A stretch of 64,000 nucleotides of DNA from Chamaelirium japonicum (Eukaryota > Streptophyta > Magnoliopsida > Liliales > Melanthiaceae): positions 64,759,596 through 64,823,595 of the forward strand of contig OX393553.1 of NCBI GenBank assembly GCA_947650365.1, written 5' to 3'. The position numbers were made by a program, and so were the translations under genes. Below, one piece after another: positions 23,346-33,300 of the stretch. Position 1 is the stretch's first letter, and every line of letters starts with the position of its first letter. The notes beneath the pieces were generated by a model. That model was not told the origin of the DNA and did no database searches. It saw nothing but the letters and a program-made list of their open reading frames with translations.

Positions 23346-24129
23346 CAGGGAGGCCTACAACTACATTCTTATGCAGACTTATTATGTATTGTATTTGTAC
23401 TCAGTAATGTTTGTTGGGTTCTAATAACAAGGTATGATTGAACCAATTTGAGAGTAGTACCAGTTAGGACCACCCAACTACTATCAAAAATATAAAATAG
23501 GACCACTTTTGAAAATAAGTAGAAGATAGGGATCATTTGGATACCATAATAATTTATGTTAGGAAGGTCGTGATCAAAGGCAGCCTTATAAGTTATTGCA
23601 TTTTGCTAAGGATAGCTCACGACTAAAGGCAGCCCCCAGACGATGTAAGCAGCCCACCTTCTATTGCTTTCCTTCTTTCCCCTGCTCGTCGGTGCTTCCG
23701 ATCTCGGGCAAATCATCGCCTCCTCCTTCTCTTCCCACTTTATCTTCCTCCACCTCCACCTCCGCCCCTCCTTCTTCCTCCTACCCTCGGCCATTTCAGG
23801 CCGAGTGATTCTACAACCCATTCGTCTTGAAGAGACTGTGTATTGTAATGGCACTCGGCTACCAATGATTGAATGGTTTGTTGGGGCACTCGGAGTCCAA
23901 TGATTGAATGATTGAATGGTCAGTGGGAGCACTCGGCCTGAAATGGCCAAATGAGATGTAGAGAGTTGTAGAGGCGGAAGAAGAAGAGGAAGGCAGCAAT
24001 ACAAGGAAGTGGATTTTGCCAACAATTTTTTTTTTCTTCTATCGGTCTAATATGGAATTTTGCCGACGGCAATAATAATTGTCGCTGGCCAAAATCTATT
24101 GATTTTTTAAACTTTTTTGGTTTTTTTAT
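23346..24129. other. Terpene synthase 3' flank with a hairpin-forming inverted repeat
   Basis: The first 150 bases are probably 3' untranslated. At 23,789-23,806 and 23,931-23,948 lie perfect 18-base inverted copies of GGCCATTTCAGGCCGAGT. Each arm can also fold on itself (CTCGGCC/GGCCGAG). Between them TGATTGAATG-type units repeat. Reading frames here have no recognisable product. Confidence 0.6.
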
Positions 24130-25537
24130 GGGAAATTTTATTCGTACCCCAAAAATCTGTAATTAGCCCACGTCTCCCTACCGTTTCTCAATATCTTACT
24201 CAACAATCCTTTAATACCAACAATGCCTTTTTTTTTTTTTTTGTACCCCAAACCCCAAAGCCTTAACTCAAGGTCTTTTGTACCCCCAATCCAACCCAGC
24301 CCAGCCCATGTCTCTTTGAACTTCCTTAGCCCAAGCCCAACCCATCGGGGTGGCCGGGTTGATCGGGTTCTGTAGGGTGGGTTGACCGGCTTCAATATGG
24401 TAGAGGAGAAATAATTTGGGTTGGGCTCTGGTTAGCCCGTCCAAATTCGGGTTGGGTTCGGGTTGGCCCGCCCAAGTTGCAACCCTACTTGTGCCTTCAA
24501 GTACCAACCAATTGCATGGGGTTTATTTAAGAGTGGGGTGTATTCAAGAGTGCATATAATTGGGATATATTTATGTTGGTATGTGTTTGATTGAGGTATA
24601 ATCAAGTTGGGGCGGGCCATTTAACTGGGGTGTATTGAAGGTGGGGTGTAATAGGGGTGTTCATCGGTTCGGGTTGACTCGCCAAACCGAACCGAACCGA
24701 ACCGGTCTATTTGGTTCGGTTTGGATCGGGTATTTTTGACCGTTCGGTTCGGTTCGGTTCCAAAAAAATAAAAACCACTAAGATCGGTTCAGTTCTGGGT
24801 TATGAGTTTTTTAACCCGAACCAACCCAACCCAAACCATTGGTAGTATACTCTCAATAGTTACTACTATACAGTCTCATTAGTTTTGTACATTGCATGGT
24901 GGTGACCCCAATTATCATCATTCGGTGCATTCAAGACTTTCAAGTATTCAACCGTATGATGAAACTAAAAAGTGAAGGGTGTTGCTATTTGCACCCACAT
25001 AATTACTAGTACCCCCAAGTCCTAACTTATGAAATATCTCAAAGAGAAAAGTTAAGGATGTTGCTAATAATTATGGGGGCAAATAGTAGCACCCAAAGTT
25101 AAAGATTTAAAAGTGAAATATAAACCAATTAGCTGCTTAGCTATTTACGCCTCACTGCCAATTCAAGAATATTTGGTTGGATGTTTATTGCCAATTCAAT
25201 CTCATTATTTTTGTCAATCAAGTATTTGAAAAAAATTGAGGAGGCGATCTTTGAGGCTATCGAGCGATTTGAAAGACCCGCAGAACCGAACCGAATCAAA
25301 CCGAACTTTTCTGGTTTGGTTTGGTTCGGTTCCATTTTCTAGAGAACCGATCAACTTCAATTCGGTTCCAAACTTATCAAAAAACCGAACCAACCCGAAC
25401 CATGAACACCCCTAGGGTGTAAGGGGGAAGGGTATTTTTGGGATAGCAATGGGGTATGAAAAAAAAAATGGGGTGTGTTCAAGTTTGTTGGAAATGGGGG
25501 ATAATTACAGATTTATGGGGTATGAATAAAATTTTCC
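24130..25537. mobile_element. DNA transposon without coding capacity (outer), 1,408 bp
   Basis: The ends are inverted repeats of about 45 bases: the left end has AAATTTTATTCGTACCCC and ATCTGTAATTA, and the right end carries their near-complement. Both sides are flanked by TTTTTTAT (24,122-24,129 and 25,538-25,545). The 8-base duplication fits hAT, but T-richness makes this weaker than a complex duplication. It contains the hAT element at 24,652-25,414. Confidence 0.65.
24652..25414. mobile_element. Non-autonomous hAT element, 763 bp
   Basis: The left end reads TAGGGGTGTTCAT and the right end is its complement (ATGAACACCCCTA), with the inverted repeat continuing through GGTTCGGGTT. Perfect 8-base target duplications GGGTGTAA flank it at 24,644-24,651 and 25,415-25,422. 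The interior has repeated GGTTCGG/CCGAACC blocks and no transposase. Confidence 0.9.
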
Positions 25538-25547
25538 TTTTTTATTA

Positions 25548-25771
25548 GGGTTATTTTGACTTTGCCCCTCAAATTTTGCCTTGAATTAGACTTTACCCCC
25601 CCATATTTCATTAATTAGACTTTACCCCACAAAACTAACTGTTCCGTCAGCTTACCCGGCCCCCAAAACTTTAGTTCTTTTCCGTCAATGACTAACAGAA
25701 CAGTTAGTTTTGGGGGGGAAAGTCTGATTAATAAAAAATGCAAAATTTGGGCGGCAAAGTCAAAATAACCC
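25548..25771. mobile_element. Mutator-like MITE, 224 bp hairpin
   Basis: Nearly the whole element is an inverted repeat beginning GGGTTATTTTGACTTTGCC, with roughly 100-base arms. A perfect 9-base duplication TTTTTATTA flanks it (25,539-25,547 and 25,772-25,780). A 9-base duplication is typical of Mutator-type elements. Confidence 0.85.
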
Positions 25772-25780
25772 TTTTTATTA

Positions 25781-26714
25781 CTGTCAGACGTTTAGTTTCT
25801 GTCGTTAAAAACAATTATACCGATGGATAATATATGATGCCCATTGGTAGAAGAGTATTTATTACCGTTGGAACATAAACAATTCGTCCATACAATATTT
25901 TTTAAAAATTTATTATTTTTTGATATTTATGGCTGATGGAAAATATAATATACGGCAGTAAAGAAAATTCTTTCCCCGACGGAAAAGGAATGGCCTCCTC
26001 AAATACGTTGAGATGGTGGCACGCAACTGTTGGCTGACCCCGTCATGTCCCTCAAGCCCCTGGCAAAAACTTCTCGTTTGCTCTTGAGGAAGCAAAGCGT
26101 GAGGCTCCGGTCGGTAGGACAGGGGTGAGGTCGACTCAGATGGATCGGTCCATGGGAAGTGTCTTCAAAATATTAGTAAGGGCCCCCTTATGTCAAATGA
26201 TAGAGGTAAGGCCTTTGTGGGAGAGGGACATTCTGAAGCTCCGGTTAAGAATGGTCCAGGGACTCGGGAGGTTGGTCTTAAATCATCACACACCTTTTGT
26301 TTTTGTGTCACCGGAGGAAGTAAATAGGTTGGGGGAGACGGTGTCACTATCCGAAGACCTGGCGGCCTAGCTAAGGGACGACGGCATAAACAAACACATC
26401 TATCTCCTCCACATTTGGCGAAAGGATGAGGGGAGGTCAGGTTAGCGTTTTTCCAGTTAGGGGGAACTTTCCTTCAATTCACAAGGAATTAGTCAAGTAG
26501 GTTTCGGAGGCTGTAGCTGGGACGTCATACGCTCTTAATACTGATCCTTCAGGGGGATTGATGTCGGGTTCCACTGTGGTGGCTACAGTTGAGGAAGGGC
26601 TGGGCAAGCGCGGTAAGGAGCTTGCAGAGACTGAGTGATGTCTTTGCTTTATTTTGGTAGGGTTTTTGCCCATTTTGTGGGGAAGCTGTTTTGCAGTTTT
26701 GGTTATTTCTTTTG
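25781..26714 (+). other. Possible LINE 5' part, no intact gene
   Basis: The first 200 bases are AT-rich with nothing recognised. From about 26,100 short plus-strand frames could be decayed LINE ORF1, because an ORF2-type start follows at 26,715, but no zinc knuckle or RNA-binding motif could be confirmed. Confidence 0.35.
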
Positions 26715-28335
26715 ATGAAAATTATCTCGTGGAATTGTAGGGGGGCAAAAAAGAGATCGTGTCTCAATCATCTTCGGCAGATCTTATGAATATCAAAACC
26801 TTCTATGATTTGTTTGTTGGAGACCCATCTTTCGCATGATGGAGCGAGGTGAGTGCCTTCTCAAATCGGTAGGGACTGACAATCCTTTTGTACGTGTTCC
26901 TGCTAGAGGCCGAGCGGGAGGTATCTTGATTTTGTAGTTAGACATTATAGGGTCTGTCTCTATTCATTCTCCCAATGCCCAATTGGCCACGGCTAGCATC
27001 TCTGATCAACAAGGTCGACATTGGATTCTAGCAGTCATTTATGCTTCGGATGACTATCTTTTACGATGAAATTTGTGACATCTCTTGTCATCTACGTGTT
27101 CTCTCGCTATTCCCTTGATATTGATGGGGAACTTCAATGTTATCATCGCTCCAAAAGGAAAAGCGAGGTGGACGCAGTTTTGCTCTTGATGCTTCCGTCA
27201 ATGACTTTAGACAGTTCATCTTGGATAATAATCTCATAGATCTCGTATTCTCGGGGAATTCTTTTACGTGGAGTAATAACTAAGACGGGAATGCTTAAAT
27301 TCTGGAAAGATTGGATCGGGTTTTATCTTCCTCTTCTTCGCTTGATATGTTCCCAGACAACCAATGTACTCATATGACCTGGGTGGCGTCAGATCATTGC
27401 CCGATCATTGTCCATATTGACCCTGAATTCGATTTAGGACCCTGGCCATTCCGTTTCAAGCATTTCTGGATGGACCACCCGGGTTGGGATCCTCTTATTC
27501 GGTCCATTTAGCGTTTATATGTTCCAACCAACCCTATCGGCAGCTGTATCAGAACCTGGTTCTGGTTCGTAAGGGTGTTCGGATTTGGAATAGGGAGGTC
27601 GTGGGTCTTCTCGTGAATCAAGCTAGCTTCTCTCTACTCAAATGGATTGTTTGCAAAGGCAAGGATCGGCTAGGGGGTTAGATACTACTGGGGAGAGTTT
27701 GCTCCGAGATTTGACTGCTTGATATCATAACAATTTGGCTATGGTAGAATCTAAATAGAGACAAAAGTCTCGGGTTTAGTGGCTTCAGGAGGGCTATCGG
27801 AATACTAAATTCTTTCATCAGACTTCTTTGACGAGGCGGCGGATTAATCGCATCATGACCTTAGAGATGGAGGATGGAGGGATACATTCGGAGAGGGGAG
27901 GTATGGAACAAATGCTCATCAATTATTTTCATTCCAAGTGGACATCCTCGGATCTAGCCTATCAAGATGTTCTTCTCCAGTCGATTCCAACTCTTATTTT
28001 GATGGAGGATAATTTTTATCTTTCCCGGCCAGTGATTGAAGTAGAAATTAAATCCACTATTTTTCGGGATGGTCAGGAATAAAGCCCCCGGTCCCGATGG
28101 ATTTACAATAGATTTTATTGTGAAAAACTAATTAGTAGTAGGAGAAGTGGGGACTAGAGGCATCGAGGAGTTTTTCGGATCCTCGATTCTTCCGAGAAAC
28201 TTGGGGGCAACTTTTGTGGTGCTCATACCCAAATTTAAGCCGGCTGTGAAACCGAATCATTTCCGGCCCATTAGTCTGTGCACAGACCTATACAAGATAG
28301 TGGCTAAAACTCTGGTAAACTGGCTGCAACGTGTT
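26715..28335 (+). pseudogene. L1-type LINE ORF2, endonuclease and start of reverse transcriptase (dead)
   Basis: ORF2 of a plant L1 element combines an apurinic-type endonuclease with a reverse transcriptase for target-primed insertion. Visible parts are the endonuclease start (MKIISWNCRGA), LLETHLSHDG, the SDHCPI motif near 27,390, then reverse transcriptase blocks KAPGPDGFT near 28,085 and FRPISLC near 28,262. Many stops and frame changes lie between them. The sequence ends after LVNWLQRV near 28,335, where a CGGGTT-rich repeat begins, so the catalytic part of reverse transcriptase and the C-terminus are missing. Confidence 0.88.
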
Positions 28336-28740
28336 AAACCCAAACCCGACCCGCCTAATAAACGGGTTGACCCGACCTGACCCATTTAACCCGTTTACTA
28401 AACGGGTTGGGTCATGTCGGGTTGGGTCAACAGAACCCATGTCAACCTGTCGGGTTCGGTCAAGAAAAGTCAGATTGGGCCGGGTTTGATCATGTTGGGT
28501 CGGGTTGGTTCAAGTTGGCTCGAGTTGGTTCGGGTTGGCTCGGGTCGAGTCGGGTCGGGTTGACACGACCCATTTTTAAAACGGGTCAAGTCGGGTCAAT
28601 CGGGTTATAAGTACAAACCCGAACCAGACCAATTAAATAAACGGGTCAATCGGGTTGACCCGTTTATGACTCGAACCCGTTTAGGCCAAACCCAAACCCG
28701 CTAATTTCGGGTCGGTTTCAAGTCGGGTTGGCGGGCCGCA
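28336..28740. repeat. CGGGTT/AACCCG-rich degenerate repeat
   Basis: Dense variants of GGGTTGGGTC, AACCCG and AAACGGGT occur on both strands. It truncates the LINE. It resembles interiors of plant hAT-like miniature elements such as 24,652-25,414, but no clean terminal repeat was found. Confidence 0.6.
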
Positions 28741-28902
28741 CCGAAGGCTCCCGCTTCGTGCCAATCAGCACGGGCATGTCGAAGGCGGTCAGGTGTGTTG
28801 TTGTCGCATACGACGGTGGTGGTGGTGATGCCCGGGGGGTGTGTTGCCGTCGAAGGCGGCCCACTGCAGTGCCGATAGGCACGGGCATGCACTAGTGTTA
28901 CG
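28741..28902 (+). mobile_element. Helitron-like 3' end
   Basis: It ends with a short hairpin (GTGCC-GATA-GGCAC) followed by GGGCATGCACTAGT, the hairpin-plus-CTAGT arrangement of Helitron 3' ends. It belongs to the same family as the minus-strand copies at 33,444 and 37,149. Confidence 0.55.
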
Positions 28903-28918
28903 ACAAGAGAGAGCTAGA

Positions 28919-29995
28919 TGGCTCCATTTTAGTATTATACTAGTAAGAAACCCGAGCAATGCCCGAATGTGCTTGATGCACACCATTTGGCAAAGACGAC
29001 ATCATAACTGTTCGAAGAAGTGTGAAATCTGAAGTGAATGTGATTTATTTGTTAGAGAGAGAGAGAGAGAGAGAGAGAGATTAAAATCAAATGACCATTA
29101 AATACCATTGAATGAAAATTTATCATCTATGGTTGGTTTTTAAATTGATTTAAAAGAGAGCCGCGCTCACACACGAAAGAAGAATTCTAGCTCTTTAAAA
29201 GACGTCCACGTGTCACAACACGGGAGAGATGTTTCCATTTTAGTATATACTAGTAAGAAACCCGGGCAATGCCCAGATGAGTTTGATGCACAGCCATTTG
29301 GCACAGATGACATACAACTGTTCGAAGAAATATGAAATCTAAAATGAGTGTGATTCACTTATTGGAGAGGGAGAGGGAGGGAGAGAGATTAACATCAAAT
29401 GATAATTAAATGTCATTGAATGGGTGTTTTATTATCTTTATGATAGGTTTTTAATAGGTTTAAAGCTGGGCCATGGTCACACATGGAAGAATGATTAAGG
29501 TTCTTTAAAAGACGTCCATGTGTCACAACACGGGAGAGAGGCTTCCGTTTTAGTATATAGTATAGATACTAGTACTAAGAAACCCGGGCAATGCCCGAAT
29601 GAGTTTGATGCACGCCATTTGGCAAAGACGACATCACAACTGTTCAAAAAAGTGTAAAATTTAAAGTGAGTGTGATTCACTTGTTTGAGAGAGATATTAA
29701 CATCAAATGATCATTAAATATCATTGAATGAAAATTTATCATCTTTATGGTTGATTTTTAATTGGATTTAAAAAAGCTGCGTTCACACACGGAAGAAGAA
29801 TTCTAACTCTTTAAAAGACGTCCACGTGTCACAACACGGGAGAGAGGCTTCCATTTTAGTATATAGTATAGACCAGTAAGAAACCCAGGCAATGCCCGAA
29901 TGTGCTTGATGCACGCCATTTGGCAAAGACAACATCGCAACTGCTCGAAGAAGTGTAAAATCTTAAGTGAGTGTGATTCACTTGTTATAGACTAT
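28919..29995 (-). repeat. Four tandem ~310-bp units with Helitron-like ends
   Basis: AAGAAACCC recurs at 28,945, 29,255, 29,577 and 29,878 (periods 310, 322, 301). Each unit starts ACTAGTAAGAAACCCGGGCAAT-like; on the minus strand this is a CGGGCA/TGCCCG hairpin followed by CTAGT, as in Helitron 3' ends. Units also share GATGCACGCCATTTGGCA, GA-repeats, AAAAGACGTCCACGTGTCAC and CTTCCATTTTAGTATA. A more diverged unit may follow to about 30,130. Confidence 0.8.
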
Positions 29996-29999
29996 TAGA

Positions 30000-30338
30000 T
30001 TAGATATATACTATAAGATTACAAGTACAGACCCATGCATTTGCACGGATGGTTGCGATGCCGTTTGAAAGGATCGAACATCCAGCACCAAATCAAAGTC
30101 CCCATCATATATGGAGAGAGAAAGAGAGACGAGGCTTCCACGTGGCACCAAAAGCCTTTTTAAGATTAGTTTAAATTTATTTCTTTATATTATATTCACA
30201 ACAGGAAATTGACAATTGGAGCACCTCGTGCACCCCCAAATCACATTTTGAGAATTGTCAAGTTTTTTTACTAGTCCAAATACAGAGATACAAAGCTAAA
30301 GAAATTTTCAACTGATGCTTTCCTTCTTTGTTGTGCAG
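30000..30338. other. Repeat debris, upstream side of the CREG-like gene
   Basis: A CATGCATTTGCACGGATG block near 30,033 resembles another Helitron-type end. No exon continuing the CREG-like frame could be found here. Confidence 0.4.
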
Positions 30339-33300
30339 CACCATCTCAAGTGATTTGGGAGGGGCTCCATTTGGGTAATCTTGCAACTCTTTCAAAGAAC
30401 ACAAATTCTGATCATTCGAGGAGAGCATTTATAAATGTGGTGCCTTAATTCCTGCACGCAGAAATGTGGTTTCATTCAGCGACGGCGAAGGCCGCGGCGT
30501 CCCCTACTTCTATCTGACGGCACTGGATCCCAGTGCGAGGGACGCACTGAAGGATGGTAGGACATCGTTCACTCTGAGCGAGTTCCCAATCGGTACATGT
30601 GGCAAGATAGATCCTGAAAACCCAACATGCGCAAAGCTCACCCTGACGGGAAAGGTGTGTGATATCATAATCGATCCAAATCTTGCTGGTTTTGTTATTT
30701 TCTCTACCAACTGACATGTTATAGGGTCGATGGGTCGGACTTGGACCTAGCAAATATATATTTTTGAATAGGCTTGACTCGAAAACGTGACCCTTGACTC
30801 GAAAACCTGACCCGAAATAATATAAATGAGGCTCGAATTTGGGCCCATTGCCACCCTTACATATATGATCTACATGACCAAGCTTATATATGATCGCTTT
30901 AGCTACTACATTAGTAGGTGACAAATGGGGCAGGTATTAACATTTATTTATAGTTGTACCCTATATGCACATACATTATTCAGTCATTTATTAAAAACCC
31001 ATGTGTTACACTAGAGGGCCATATTTATTGTAAACATATATATATTTGGCTATTTCCATAATTTTCATTTCATTTTATAAGAGAAAAAAATAATTTTCAG
31101 CACATTTTTTTGTTTTTAAGTGCTGGAGAGTACTAGACCTAAAAGACAAAAAAAGGAAAACTGAATTTTTGGAGTAAAAACTTGCCTTTACTCATCGGGG
31201 CAAATGCTATATATATCACTATACAAAGAATGGCGTCACCAAAGGGTGCACATACCCAAAAGAGATTAAAAGGTCTATACAAGAATTAAGAATGTATCTA
31301 CACACTCTAACACCCTCCACAAACTCAAGGTGGATTATACATCAATATTTTGTTAACCAAAGGGTGGACATACCCAAAAGAGATTAAAAGGCCTATACAA
31401 GAATTAAGAATGTATCTACACACTCTAACACCCTCCACAAACTCAAGGTGGATTATACATCAATATTTTGTTAAGGAGATATCGAAAACGCTGAATAGTG
31501 TGTCTTCATAAACAAGTCTGCAAACTGCTTTGTAGAAGACACATGTGGAAGTAAGAGCATGCCGTCCTTATAGCGATGCCGAACATAATGACAATCCAGC
31601 TCAATCTACTTTATGCGCTCGTGAAATACTGGATTGCTAGCAATTTGAATAGCACTTTGGTTGTCACAGTGGAGGAGAGTCGACGAGGTCAGATGAATAC
31701 CCATATCCTCAAGTAGGTGGCGTAGCCAAACGACCTCACACAAAGTGCGTGCCATAGCACGATACTCGACCTCAGTACAAGATAGCGAAACAATCTCCTC
31801 TTCTTGTTTTTCGATGAGATGAGCGAATCACCTAGGAAAATATAAAAGCCAGTAGTTGATCATCGATCAGTGGGATCACCCATTCAGTCTGCAATGAAAA
31901 AGCCGCGAAGCTCCACTGAAGAATATGGCGAAATAACAAGGAGCTAGCGAGACATCGTGCCTCGAATATAGCAAAGAATCCTCAGTAGTGTGGCATAGTG
32001 AGCTGAGTGAGAAGCATTGACAAACTAACTAAGAACTCGAACGACATGTGATGTCCAAGCAAGTGATCGTCAGATAGACAAGAGCACCAATAAGCTGGGG
32101 GTAGCATGTGGGGTCCGGAAGCGTCTCGCCATCAGTGGGACAGAGCTTCACATTAAGCTCTATCGGTGTATCATGGTCCGTGAATCAAGAAGTGCAGCAC
32201 GACTCAATATATCAGAAGTAAACTTCTGTTGAGAGACCACGTATCCCCGGGAAGACGAAGCAACCTCAAGGCCGAGGAAGTAGTGAAGCAGGCCAAGGTC
32301 TTTCATCTCGAACTATTGCTGGAGGTGCCTCTTCAGAGAATCGATAATAGCAGTATCGTCACTAGTAATGATTATGTCATCAATATATAGAAGCAATATC
32401 GCACGACCATGAGTAGAGGTATGAGTGAATATGTTACAGTCATTCATATTCTCTGTAAAGTTGGTTGCAAGCACTGAGGACTTGAAGTGCTCAAACCAAG
32501 CCCGAAGAGCTTGATTGAGCTCATAAATGTCCCGACGAAGACGATAAAAATACTAGAGAGGAGTCAAAAGACCAGGAGATGGACTCATGTACACCTCCTG
32601 AGAGAGATCTCTGTGAAGAAATGCGTTCTTCACATCCATTTGGAAGAGTGGCCAGTGACGAGCAGAGGCAATTGCTAACAGAGTCCGGATAAAAGTCATC
32701 TTTGCAACGGGGGCGAAGGTCTCCTCGTAGTCAATGCCATACTCCTGAGTGAAACCACGAGCAACTAGGCGAGCCTTGTACCTATCAATCGATCCATTGG
32801 AGCGTGTTTTGATCGGATAAACCCAACGACAGTTGACAGGATCCTTTCCTGGCGGAAGAGAAACGAGCTCGCAAGTCCTAGTCTTTTGAAGAGACTACAA
32901 CTCCTCAGACATAGCATGTTGCTAATGGGGTACTTGGACTGCTTTGCTGTAAGTCTGTGGCTCCTGAATCATATGGATAGCTGCAAAAAAGTTCTAAAAT
33001 CGTGAAGAATAAGAGGCAATGTGAGAGAAACCGTAGCGATCCGGCGGATGCCGGTCTCGCTCAGGGTAGGACTGTGAGAAGGCAGGACTTAAGGCAACCT
33101 ACTTGGGTTGGATCAACACTGCCAAAAAGAAGGTTGTTATCTGCAAAATAGAGATCGAAAGTCTTCCAAGATTTATTTCCTACCCTTGCAGTCTGTGGCT
33201 TCTGAATCAAATGGATAGCTGCAAAAAAGTTCTGAAATCGTGAAGAATAAGAGGCAATGTGAGAGAAACATTAGCGATCCGGCGGAGGCCGATCACGCTC

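Noticed and set aside
28919..29995. Direct repeats as a CRISPR array
   Set aside because: The ~310-bp units are too long, there is no repeat-spacer pattern, and the setting is a plant genome.
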